Assembly (NCBI GenBank): GCA_030613705.1
Contig: JAUWLJ010000143.1
Coordinates: 1 to 6,032, forward strand
Direction of reading: 5' to 3'
DNA length: 6,032 nucleotides
Source of the DNA: Chloroflexota bacterium
GTDB taxonomy: Bacteria > Chloroflexota > Anaerolineae > Anaerolineales > UBA4823
Shown here: one piece after another, positions 1 through 6,032 of the stretch
Layout of the letters: every line of letters starts with the position of its first letter
Numbering within the stretch: position 1 is the first letter of the stretch
The notes under the pieces: model-generated
The model's database searches: none
Told to the model about the DNA's origin: nothing
What the model saw: only the letters and a program-made list of their open reading frames with translations
Made by a program: the position numbers and the translations under genes

Positions 1-783
1 CAGCAGGTATGTTGGCATAAGTTCCCGATAAAGAGATGCGGAGGCGCCATACAAATACCATGATCTTTTACCCGCAGCGAATACCATCAGCGCGGCGAGC
101 GGTTCATTGTCAAATTCTGCCAGCAGTAGTTCACAAGCCTCGGCTGGTTTGAAGCAGTAATAAGCCCTTCGGTAGTATTCCAAATTGTGTATCCCAAATT
201 GGTCGCGTTCACCCGTGGTTTGCATTAAGTGGAAAAAGATATCAATATCCGAGCTTGACCGGACAGACACCCCCTTTTTCGTCGCTAAACGTATATTGTA
301 GCGAGTCTTCTGTTTCATGCGCGCCAAGATTTCTTCTTCACTACCACGTAAATCCACGACTATTGTACGTTGAGGTTGGATGGCTTGAGTACTGATGCGG
401 AACCCTCCTGGCAGCTCTCCCACCCGCTCATTTGGATTTATAACCCAATCATCAGGTTCCACCTTCAGAAATACAGCGCGTCTACTGCGACACAGCTGAT
501 CGACCTCGATCCAGAATGCATGCCCTGCATCTACATGATCCGAGCCATCTGCACTACTGTGATGCAATGGACCTTTAGGAAGATAAGCAAATGTCAGACC
601 AAGAGGAAGATGGCGAAATAAAACCTGGGCACCCCAACTCCTATCCCCACTGCCAACTGCTAATCTCACCGGTTCCCAACCGAATTCCGATTTTAACTCA
701 CCCCACGCCCCGGTTTGCAGTAGATGCGCGTCAGGGAAATTCGAAAGAAATTCATTCCATTCGGCTAACGATAAGATAGACAT
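1..783 (-). CDS. FemAB/FemX-like peptidyl- or aminoacyl-transferase, partial (C-terminus off the left edge)
   Basis: The frame is open from an ATG at 783 to the window edge: 261 codons with no stop. An in-frame TAA lies 18 nt upstream of the ATG and nothing between them is a plausible start, so the start is fixed, although no good Shine-Dalgarno is visible. Family signatures in order: LLQTGAWGELK (about 21-31), FAYLPKGP (65-72), FLKVEP (105-110), IQPQRTIVVDL (135-145), the strongly typical MKQKTRYNIRLATKKGV (156-172), TGERDQFGIHNLEYY (190-204) and YLYGAS followed by ELMPTYLL at the edge. FemAB proteins have two GNAT-like folds and use aminoacyl-tRNA to add residues to lipid II peptides; relatives also sit in EPS and exosortase-type clusters with unproven roles. 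The usual length is about 330-370 residues, so roughly 70-110 are missing here because of the window edge, not damage. It lies 77 nt downstream of the dehydratase gene on the same strand, so co-transcription is plausible. The family call is firm; the substrate is unknown. Confidence 0.9.
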   Translation of the reverse strand, partial: MSILSLAEWNEFLSNFPDAHLLQTGAWGELKSEFGWEPVRLAVGSGDRSWGAQVLFRHLPLGLTFAYLPKGPLHHSSADGSDHVDAGHAFWIEVDQLCRSRRAVFLKVEPDDWVINPNERVGELPGGFRISTQAIQPQRTIVVDLRGSEEEILARMKQKTRYNIRLATKKGVSVRSSSDIDIFFHLMQTTGERDQFGIHNLEYYRRAYYCFKPAEACELLLAEFDNEPLAALMVFAAGKRSWYLYGASASLYRELMPTYLL

Positions 784-860
784 AAATATAGGTAAGTGTT
801 AAGGATCAACCATCTGGGGATTTCTTGCGGGTACGATCGTGGGTATCCTCGCGACAGGGA
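784..860 (-). other. Short intergenic gap between dehydratase and FemAB genes
   Basis: This 77-nt spacer separates two same-strand genes. It contains a perfect 8-nt palindrome, ACGATCGT at 833-840, flanked by two GGGTA copies on the plus strand (829-833 and 841-845). There is no hairpin followed by a T-run that would make an intrinsic terminator, and no clear promoter for the FemAB gene. Read-through from the dehydratase gene is therefore the simplest reading. Confidence 0.45.
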
Positions 861-2747
861 TTAAACAACAGCTGTTAAATCCGGTGGTGGGACACTTCTG
901 ACTGCCGCACCGGGGATGGTTTCATCCAGCACCCTGATGATAGCATCTACTTCACCTTCATCCGCCAGGAAAGCCAGCTCATTGACTGTTTGTCTCAGAA
1001 TTTGACCGCTCAACAGGTCTTCATCGACGAGTTGAACGATATCACCATGAGAGGTAGGTTCAAACTGCGCCCATTGATCCCAAAGCTCTTCGCTTAATTT
1101 TTCTCCCGGTCGGATGCCGGTGAAGACAATTTCGATATCTTTTTCGGGTTCTAATCCTGAAAGACGAATCAGATCATCTGCCAGCTGGATAATCTTAACC
1201 TGTTCTCCCATGCGCAACACAAAGACCTCCCCTCCGTGCCCCATGGCAGCAGCTTGCAGCACAAGATGGACTGCTTCAGGAATGGTCATGAAGTAGCGTT
1301 CCATATCTGGATGGGTGATTGTGATCGGACCACCGTTGGCGATCTGGCGTTTAAATAGCGGAATCACACTCCCCCGACTGCCCAACACATTGCCAAAACG
1401 GACTGCCGAGTACGGTCTCCCTGAACGGTGCGCAGCATCCAATACCAACATCTCTGCCATACGTTTAGTGGCACCCATCACGCTCGATGGACGGATAGCT
1501 TTATCGGTTGAGATCATCACCAGGCGATCAACTTCAGAATTCAAGGCAGCTTCAACAACGTTGCGCGTCCCAATCACGTTATTAGTGATCGCTTCTTCGA
1601 TATTGATCTCCATCAAGGGAACATGTTTGTGAGCTGCTGCATGGAAAACCAATTGTGGGTGGAAGTGGTCAATAACATTGGACAACCGGTCGAGATTGCG
1701 AATATCAGCCACCACCGGGTGGAGGGATAGGGAGGGAAAATTCCCCTCCAGCTCGATCAGCGCTTCGAAGATCGTATTCTCACCATGCCCCAAGAGGATC
1801 AGCGACTCTGGTCCCCAGCGAGAAATCTGCCGGCAAAGTTCGCGACCGATGGAGCCACCCGCGCCGGTAATCAACACCCGCTTCCCACTCAAATTCGAGC
1901 CGATTAAGGTGGTATTGATTTGGATCGGTGCCCGCCGTAACAGGTCTGTGATATCCACTTCTCGCAAGCGTCCCACATTGATTTTTCCCCCAATCAACTC
2001 ATAAATCCCGGGCATCGTCCGGAATGGGACATCTTTCTCCCGGCAAATATCGATCACCTGACGCACTACTGAACCTGGAGCACTGGGAATCGCGATGATC
2101 ACTTCCTGAATGAACCAGATGTCGAGCACGCGACCTAAATCCTCCAGAGTGCCCTCAACCGGAATGTCATGAATACGCTGTTTTTGTTTGCTCGCATCAT
2201 CATCGACGAAACATACCGGGGAAAGGTTGAGCTGTGGATTCTTCTGCATCTCGCGTACGACCAATGCCCCCGCATCCCCAGCACCAACAATCAGTATTCG
2301 TTTGGACTGCCCTTCGATTGCGACTCCCCCAGAGCGACTTTCAGCTAACAAGCGCAATGCAAAGCGTAAACCACCCACAGCTAGCAAGGAAAGGAGCCAG
2401 TCGATGGCCAGTACACTGCGCGGGAATCCTTGGTAATACTGTAGAAAAGTTAATAGAACAATGATCAAAGCCACAATCGCTGAAGCGATAGAGACAGCAG
2501 CTGTGATAATTTTCAGCTCACGTGTGCTGGCATAGGCCCAAACCCGGCTGTAGAGTCCAAAGGAGTAATAGAGTAACGGTTTGACCAGCAAGGCAACCAC
2601 AATCATGGTAATCGCCTGCGGCAGGTAGTAGACAAACAAAGGACCCAATTCGAGCCTCAACGCAAAACTGCCGAAGACGCTGGCCACAATTAAAATCAGA
2701 TCACCGATAAAGAGCAGTCGATTAGGGAAACGGAAAACAGCTCTCAT
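861..2747 (-). CDS. Membrane-bound NDP-sugar 4,6-dehydratase/epimerase, CapD/WbpM/PglF/FlaA1 family
   Basis: A 628-residue protein, normal for the long membrane form of the family. The N-terminus has four likely membrane helices (about 12-32, 45-67, 80-103, 111-131). A first Rossmann-like (CoA_binding_3-type) domain follows, with VGAGDAG near 154-160 and MPGIYELIGG near 245-254. The catalytic short-chain dehydrogenase-type domain begins at ITGAGGSIGREL (293-304, NAD(P) binding), then HAAAHKHVPLME (369-380), STDKA (413-417), MGATK (424-428), RFGNVLGSRGSV (450-461) and GIRPGEKL (544-551). The usual catalytic Tyr of YxxxK is Met424, with Lys428 kept; the neighbouring Thr-Asp-Lys (414-416) is characteristic of WbpM/PglF enzymes, which convert UDP-GlcNAc to UDP-4-keto-6-deoxy-HexNAc. 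I infer that activity; the exact sugar is not visible. The start overlaps the stop of the upstream sugar-phosphate transferase gene (ATGA), with only a weak AGGA 11 nt upstream, so translation is probably coupled. It should supply an activated sugar to the neighbouring enzymes at the cytoplasmic face of the membrane. Confidence 0.95.
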   Translation of the reverse strand: MRAVFRFPNRLLFIGDLILIVASVFGSFALRLELGPLFVYYLPQAITMIVVALLVKPLLYYSFGLYSRVWAYASTRELKIITAAVSIASAIVALIIVLLTFLQYYQGFPRSVLAIDWLLSLLAVGGLRFALRLLAESRSGGVAIEGQSKRILIVGAGDAGALVVREMQKNPQLNLSPVCFVDDDASKQKQRIHDIPVEGTLEDLGRVLDIWFIQEVIIAIPSAPGSVVRQVIDICREKDVPFRTMPGIYELIGGKINVGRLREVDITDLLRRAPIQINTTLIGSNLSGKRVLITGAGGSIGRELCRQISRWGPESLILLGHGENTIFEALIELEGNFPSLSLHPVVADIRNLDRLSNVIDHFHPQLVFHAAAHKHVPLMEINIEEAITNNVIGTRNVVEAALNSEVDRLVMISTDKAIRPSSVMGATKRMAEMLVLDAAHRSGRPYSAVRFGNVLGSRGSVIPLFKRQIANGGPITITHPDMERYFMTIPEAVHLVLQAAAMGHGGEVFVLRMGEQVKIIQLADDLIRLSGLEPEKDIEIVFTGIRPGEKLSEELWDQWAQFEPTSHGDIVQLVDEDLLSGQILRQTVNELAFLADEGEVDAIIRVLDETIPGAAVRSVPPPDLTAVV

Positions 2748-4180
2748 TGTCCACGCAATCCTAGCACGGTTGAAGGTGTGCGGAGCAAGATCACAAAATC
2801 CGTAAGCACGCTGCGATGCTTGATGTAATACAGGTCGAATTCAAGTTTTACAACAGTTTCATCTATGGTGGATGCATAACCAAAATTGACCTGCGCCCAA
2901 CCGGTGATTCCGGGTTTGACCAGCAATCGCGCCCGGTAGAAGGGTACATGCTGCTGGAATAAATCAACCAGTTCGGGTCGTTCTGCTCGCGGGCCTACCA
3001 GGCTCATCTCGCCTCGTAAGACATTGATGAATTGGGGTATTTCATCCAGATGAGTCCTGCGGAGAACCTTCCCAAAGCGGGTTGCGCGCTCATCGTCCTC
3101 CGTGGCCCATTGAGGTATCCCATCCGGCTCAGCATCCTGGTGCATGGTACGGAATTTTAGGATGCGGTACCCCTGTGCTCCGCGACCCGCGCGAGTTTGG
3201 CTGTAAAAGACTGGCCGTCCGCTGTCTAACAAAATACCGATGCTGATGAATGGCAGCGTGATCAGCATGAAAACAACACCGATCAATCCACCGATAATAT
3301 CCAGAATTCTTTTGCCCAGCTCATAGAATTCACTCGCTCGACTCTGGTCGACAAACGACCGCAAAATCCAATCCGCCTCCAATAATCGGATCGGTACGCG
3401 ACCCAATAGTTCTTCATAAACTGCTGGCATTCGAGAGATCTCAATCCCACCTTCCTGGGCGTCAAGCAAGTTCTGGAATGTACTGCCCTGCATCTCACCC
3501 GATATAGCAACAATGATATCGGAGACATTCTCGCGTTCCACGATCTCTAAAAGCATATCGCTGCCCCCAAAAACAGGCTGATCTTCAATTTCTGTGCCAA
3601 TTTTTTGTGGGTCGTCATCGATAATTCCCACCAGAAAAAAAGGTGGTGGCCATAAATCATCGATCACCTTAAGCAATGTCTCCCCGGCTTTACCACCGCC
3701 AACCAACAGTACACGGCGCATGAATGCGGGTGCGGTAAAGATGCGAATATACAGGAATCGCCAGATCAAGGTAAACACTGGAGCCGCGAGGAAAAAACCC
3801 GCAACCCCTCGCCGGGGGAGGAGAGAACTCGGTGGGTCCGTGAAATAGAAGAAAAGCAGAAGATATAATCCCAGCCCGATCAAGGTCGCCATAGCCACGC
3901 CCCGCACTGAGTCTCCCCAATTTCCTGCCCGGTGGATAACATATAACTCAACCAGAAGAACGACCCAAAAAAATGGCAGTAGATAATACCACGCTGGAGG
4001 TCGTTCTAGCAAGAATTCAACAGAGAAGTCAAGAAATATCTCCCCGAGAGCCCAAAAATAGAGCGCAATAAATAAGGCGATCACAGCCATGAGAAAATCG
4101 CCCAAAACGAGCAATGTCCGTCGTTCGCGGGTATGAAGGCGCCACCGTTTTGATTTATGTACCCGATTTGGACCACTCAT
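2744..4180 (-). CDS. Polyprenyl-phosphate sugar-1-phosphate transferase (EPS-initiating, WcaJ/WbaP type)
   Basis: This 478-residue protein has the size and layout of large polyprenyl-phosphate hexose-1-phosphate transferases. A basic N-terminus leads into about four membrane helices (roughly 23-49, 65-82, 95-113, 125-147). Then comes a Rossmann-like CoA_binding_3 domain (VLLVGGGKAGETLL 157-170, GIIDDDPQKIG 185-195, MPAVYEELLGRVPI 251-264). The catalytic sugar-transferase domain starts with a re-entrant helix (about 289-318, Pro310) and includes LKFRTM (341-346), THLDEIPQF with the Asp379-Glu380 dyad, SLVGPRAERPEL (393-404) and PGITGWAQ (423-430). Such enzymes move a sugar phosphate (glucose, galactose or a modified HexNAc) from UDP-sugar to undecaprenyl phosphate, the committed first step of exopolysaccharide or capsule repeat assembly. 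The donor sugar cannot be read from sequence; the adjacent dehydratase suggests a 6-deoxy or amino sugar, by analogy with PglF/PglC, as inference. The ATG lies one base after the glycosyltransferase stop and has no own Shine-Dalgarno, so reinitiation or coupling is expected. Confidence 0.95.
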   Translation of the reverse strand: MSGPNRVHKSKRWRLHTRERRTLLVLGDFLMAVIALFIALYFWALGEIFLDFSVEFLLERPPAWYYLLPFFWVVLLVELYVIHRAGNWGDSVRGVAMATLIGLGLYLLLFFYFTDPPSSLLPRRGVAGFFLAAPVFTLIWRFLYIRIFTAPAFMRRVLLVGGGKAGETLLKVIDDLWPPPFFLVGIIDDDPQKIGTEIEDQPVFGGSDMLLEIVERENVSDIIVAISGEMQGSTFQNLLDAQEGGIEISRMPAVYEELLGRVPIRLLEADWILRSFVDQSRASEFYELGKRILDIIGGLIGVVFMLITLPFISIGILLDSGRPVFYSQTRAGRGAQGYRILKFRTMHQDAEPDGIPQWATEDDERATRFGKVLRRTHLDEIPQFINVLRGEMSLVGPRAERPELVDLFQQHVPFYRARLLVKPGITGWAQVNFGYASTIDETVVKLEFDLYYIKHRSVLTDFVILLRTPSTVLGLRGQ

Positions 4181-4181
4181 G

Positions 4182-5171
4182 CTAATTACTAATCATACTC
4201 CAAATAAAAGCGGTTCCCCAAGAAAAGTGCATTGTTGCGATCGCCAGTGGAACCCCCCAGATTAAAGCGAGATCTCGCTGTTTTATCGCCAGTTTTAATC
4301 CCGCTAGAATTAATGCTAACAAATAAACTGCGATTTCGATTGCCAACAACCAGCGTGCCCACCAAAACCAGATCCCCATAATTGCTAAAAAAGGGAATGA
4401 TATCACGAAAACACCTGCTAACTGCCGCCAGCGGAATGCGCTTGGAAAACGTTTCAGCATACGCATTTTCCAATAACCATAGCGCCAGTATTGCTGAGCC
4501 AAGCTACGGATATCGTTTCGAGCGATGTATTTGGATTTGATCGCCGGGTCAAACCAAATTCGCCCTCCCGATTGACGAATGCGTGTGTTAAATTCATAGT
4601 CCTCATTGGTCAGTAAACTCTCATCATAATTCCCAACCCTTGCGATCAAAGACCGGTGATATGCACCAAAGGGAACTGTATCGACTTCCTGAGCATGACC
4701 ACCAACCCGATAACGAGCATCGCCAACTCCCAGGGGGTGGGCGGCCGCACTGGCAATCGAGCGTCCTTGCCAAGTGTCACTGCCGGGTTGAATCTCCCAC
4801 AAACCGCCAACATTGTCACCCAGCTCAGCCTCGATCGCTGCTACACACCGCTGGACGTAGTCATCCCTAGGCATGGAATGCGCATCCAACCGAACAATGA
4901 TATCACCCTCAGCCGCGGCTAATGCCTGGTTCAGGCCAGCAGGAATGATGCGTTGGGGATTATCAACAATCCTCACGGCCAAATCAGGATGAGCCTGCTG
5001 GAACAAATGGATCTCCTGGCGGGTGTTATCGGTAGATAGCCCATCCGCGATAATGACTTCCATTTTCTGATTGGGAAAAGTTTGCTGATAAATGGAAGCC
5101 AAGAGCAGACGAATAGTCTTTTCTTCATTGTAACATGGCACAATGATCGAGACGGTTTGGGTAGTATTAAT
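4182..5171 (-). CDS. ExoA-like family 2 glycosyltransferase with C-terminal membrane helices (probable ATT start)
   Basis: From ATT at 5171 the product is 329 residues. A conventional GTG start at 5141 would give 319 and begin at PCYNEE, cutting off the first strand of the GT-A fold (VSIIVPCYNEE). In-frame codons between the upstream TGA (5177-5175) and that GTG include no ATG, GTG, TTG or CTG. The ATT lies three bases after AGGTGA, normal spacing. Counting from the GTG, motifs are ADGLSTDNT (32-40), RLDAHS (84-89, the DxD-like metal site written DAH), VDTVPFGAYHRS (153-164), LLTNEDYEFNTRIRQSGG (176-193, acidic pair Glu180-Asp181) and AQQYWRYGYWKMRML (215-229). Helices at about 241-260, 262-284 and 292-315 anchor it. 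The series closely matches ExoA of succinoglycan synthesis, a membrane-associated glycosyltransferase that extends the lipid-linked repeat unit. The donor and linkage here are unknown. It appears to lead a three-gene coupled set with the sugar-phosphate transferase and dehydratase. Confidence 0.9.
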   Translation of the reverse strand: MNTTQTVSIIVPCYNEEKTIRLLLASIYQQTFPNQKMEVIIADGLSTDNTRQEIHLFQQAHPDLAVRIVDNPQRIIPAGLNQALAAAEGDIIVRLDAHSMPRDDYVQRCVAAIEAELGDNVGGLWEIQPGSDTWQGRSIASAAAHPLGVGDARYRVGGHAQEVDTVPFGAYHRSLIARVGNYDESLLTNEDYEFNTRIRQSGGRIWFDPAIKSKYIARNDIRSLAQQYWRYGYWKMRMLKRFPSAFRWRQLAGVFVISFPFLAIMGIWFWWARWLLAIEIAVYLLALILAGLKLAIKQRDLALIWGVPLAIATMHFSWGTAFIWSMISN

Positions 5172-5336
5172 GCTTCACCTATGCGCAACGATTAGGAGTC
5201 TTACTTTCCAATAGAAAGCCTCATTCCGACATCGCCGATTCTACCCCATTCATCTAGGTTGAGTTGTATTACTTATTCCAAAGATTTAATCTTGATCGAT
5301 GGTGATCTTCTTTGCTACTTCCTGAATGAAAAAGCC
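5172..5336 (-). other. Intergenic leader between creatininase-family gene and polysaccharide genes
   Basis: A 165-nt AT-rich spacer and the most likely place for a promoter of the polysaccharide genes. A TAGAAT hexamer on the minus strand (5243-5238) resembles a -10 box and would give a leader of about 60 nt, but I see no matching -35 at 16-18 nt spacing. Other items are weak: a 5-bp hairpin CTTTC/GAAAG (5204-5208 with 5214-5218), the small palindromic AAGATTAAATCTT, and a 9-nt direct repeat AAAGCCTCA at 5215-5223 and 5331-5339, the second copy covering the upstream stop codon. No intrinsic terminator with a GC stem and T-run is visible, so read-through from the upstream gene is possible. Confidence 0.35.
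5175..5180 (-). promoter_or_regulatory. Shine-Dalgarno AGGTGA that decides the glycosyltransferase start
   Basis: AGGTGA is a six-base match to the extended anti-Shine-Dalgarno end (TCACCT). It is followed by AGC and then ATT, so the AGG core lies six bases before the ATT, a normal distance. It is out of reach of the GTG at 5141 and lies inside the out-of-frame ORF that opens with ATG at 5188. Its last three bases also form the in-frame TGA that bounds the glycosyltransferase frame. Confidence 0.5.
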
Positions 5337-6020
5337 TCACTCAAAGCGGAGAAGTTGGAGAACATCCCCCAAGGCTGCCTTGAAGATCTCGTCCATTATT
5401 GCTGGATCAACTTGATATGCTCCACCGAACACACCGTCACCGTAGGTTTGTTTAGCCTGCTTGGCTCCCAACAATCCAGCCACTTTGGGAGGTGTTTTTT
5501 CACCAGCGGGGAGATCGCAGACCTGGGTAAACGGAAATGCCTCCAGCCAATTTGCGTGAGCTGGTTTCAAGTCATAATTCTCGGCCAATATCGTCACGCT
5601 GTGTGATTGCCACCAGGCATACCAGGCGAATTGCATGTCAGGGTACTCATTTGCCAGCTCATAGAGGCGCCCCCGCACACCATCATTCCCTCCATGCCCA
5701 TTTAGCACCAGGATGCGCCGAAATCCCTGCCCATAGGCTGACCTTACCAGGTCTTCAACCAGATCGAGCAATGTCGACAGGCGCAGGCTGAGAGTACCAG
5801 GATAGGCCAGGAAATATGGCGAGGCTCCAAAGTTTATTGGCGGTGCAACCAAGACCCCTGTTTGCTTGCTGGCAGCATCGCCTAGAGCCTGCGGGATCAA
5901 AGCGTCTGTGGTTAAACTTAAATAACCATGTTGTTCACAAGCTCCCAAGACCAGCATCAAGCGATCATCACCTTCAAGATAATTCTCGATATCGAACCAG
6001 TTCAGTTCCTCAAACCGCAT
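5337..6020 (-). CDS. Creatininase-family metal-dependent amidohydrolase, substrate unknown
   Basis: The 227-residue product is complete, starting at an ATG two bases after GGAGGTG and ending in RFE with a TGA stop. Creatininase-family features are clear: an N-terminal WFDIENYL segment, GACEQHGYLSLTTDALIP at about 26-43 (Glu29, His31 and Asp39 match the metal-binding Glu, His and Asp), AYPGTLSL near 72-79, and LNGHGGN at about 105-111, the family signature with a metal-binding His. The protein is slightly shorter than typical members (about 240-260). Two places differ from the common pattern: EQHGPHLPxxTD becomes EQHGYLSLTTD, one residue shorter and without the second His, and the usual HAGExET segment is HANWLEAFP. 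Relatives hydrolyse creatinine, formamidopyrimidine nucleotides or peptide amides (creatininase, ArfB, MftE), usually with zinc, iron or manganese. None of those activities can be assigned, and the change at HAGExET argues against simple transfer. No signal peptide is seen, so it is likely cytosolic. It precedes the polysaccharide genes by 165 nt on the same strand; a functional link is unproven. Confidence 0.88.
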   Translation of the reverse strand: MRFEELNWFDIENYLEGDDRLMLVLGACEQHGYLSLTTDALIPQALGDAASKQTGVLVAPPINFGASPYFLAYPGTLSLRLSTLLDLVEDLVRSAYGQGFRRILVLNGHGGNDGVRGRLYELANEYPDMQFAWYAWWQSHSVTILAENYDLKPAHANWLEAFPFTQVCDLPAGEKTPPKVAGLLGAKQAKQTYGDGVFGGAYQVDPAIMDEIFKAALGDVLQLLRFE

Positions 6021-6022
6021 AG

Positions 6023-6029
6023 CACCTCC
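6023..6029 (-). promoter_or_regulatory. Strong Shine-Dalgarno of the creatininase-family gene
   Basis: GGAGGTG sits directly before CT and the ATG at 6020, with four bases between GGAGG and the start. It is the strongest ribosome binding site in the window and supports this ATG. The promoter, if it lies close by, is beyond the right edge. Confidence 0.8.
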
Positions 6030-6032
6030 GCG

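Noticed and set aside
370..779. Two plus-strand ORFs (370-621 and 591-779)
   Set aside because: They lie opposite the clear FemAB reading frame on the minus strand, resemble no protein family, and have unnatural composition.
829..845. Palindrome ACGATCGT with flanking GGGTA as terminator or operator
   Set aside because: There is no T-run and the stem is short; a single 8-base palindrome is not enough to call an operator.
4234..4245. GCGATCGC octamer resembling the cyanobacterial HIP1 repeat
   Set aside because: I noticed only one copy in 6 kb, so it does not indicate a HIP1-rich cyanobacterial genome.
5139..5141. GTG at 5141 as the glycosyltransferase start
   Set aside because: It would remove the conserved first beta strand (VSII), and no Shine-Dalgarno precedes it at usable distance. 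It is kept only as a fallback.
4973..5188. Minus-strand ORF starting with ATG at 5188
   Set aside because: It is out of frame with the glycosyltransferase and encodes no recognisable protein. It matters only as the alternative start if an indel exists in this region.
5215..5339. Direct repeat AAAGCCTCA at 5215-5223 and 5331-5339 as possible insertion or regulatory repeat
   Set aside because: Nine bases over a spacer of this size can easily occur by chance; there are only two copies, and one overlaps a stop codon.
5259..5606. Plus-strand ORF of 115 codons reaching from the spacer into the creatininase-family gene
   Set aside because: Most of it is antisense to a well-supported gene, it has no recognisable motifs, and no convincing ribosome binding site precedes it.

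Overview
The window is a minus-strand polysaccharide (EPS, capsule or glycan) biosynthesis segment from a bacterium of roughly even base composition. All five genes read right to left, so transcription order runs from high to low coordinates. The style of the genes (an ExoA-like glycosyltransferase, a large polyprenyl sugar-phosphate transferase, a membrane NDP-sugar dehydratase, a FemAB protein, and a creatininase-family enzyme with an EQHGYLSL active-site variant) would fit a Chloroflexota (Anaerolineae-like) or other environmental Gram-positive-like genome. This taxonomic guess is weak inference, because no marker gene is present.

Layout in transcription order: (1) 6020-5337, a creatininase-family metalloamidohydrolase with a strong Shine-Dalgarno, followed by a 165-nt gap; (2) 5171-4182, an ExoA-like family 2 glycosyltransferase with C-terminal membrane helices, apparently starting at a rare ATT codon placed correctly behind an AGGTGA Shine-Dalgarno; (3) 4180-2744, a WcaJ/WbaP-type polyprenyl-phosphate sugar-1-phosphate transferase, one base after gene 2; (4) 2747-861, a membrane-bound CapD/WbpM/PglF-type NDP-sugar 4,6-dehydratase, overlapping gene 3 by ATGA; (5) 783 to the left edge, the N-terminal 261 residues of a FemAB/FemX-like aminoacyltransferase that continues outside the window. 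This last gene is easy to miss because its stop codon lies beyond the edge.

Genes 2-4 are tightly coupled and make biochemical sense together. The dehydratase would prepare a 4-keto-6-deoxy UDP-HexNAc precursor, the sugar-phosphate transferase would load the first sugar onto undecaprenyl phosphate, and the glycosyltransferase would extend it at the inner face of the membrane. No flippase, polymerase or chain-length regulator is visible, so this is only part of a cluster. FemAB lies 77 nt downstream on the same strand and may belong to the same transcript. The creatininase-family gene is probably a separate metabolic gene or an upstream neighbour. I see no mobile element, CRISPR array, RNA gene or convincing intrinsic terminator, and I do not see evidence for a new defence-type or other undescribed system. 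The most unusual points are the ATT start and the divergent active site of the creatininase-family protein.
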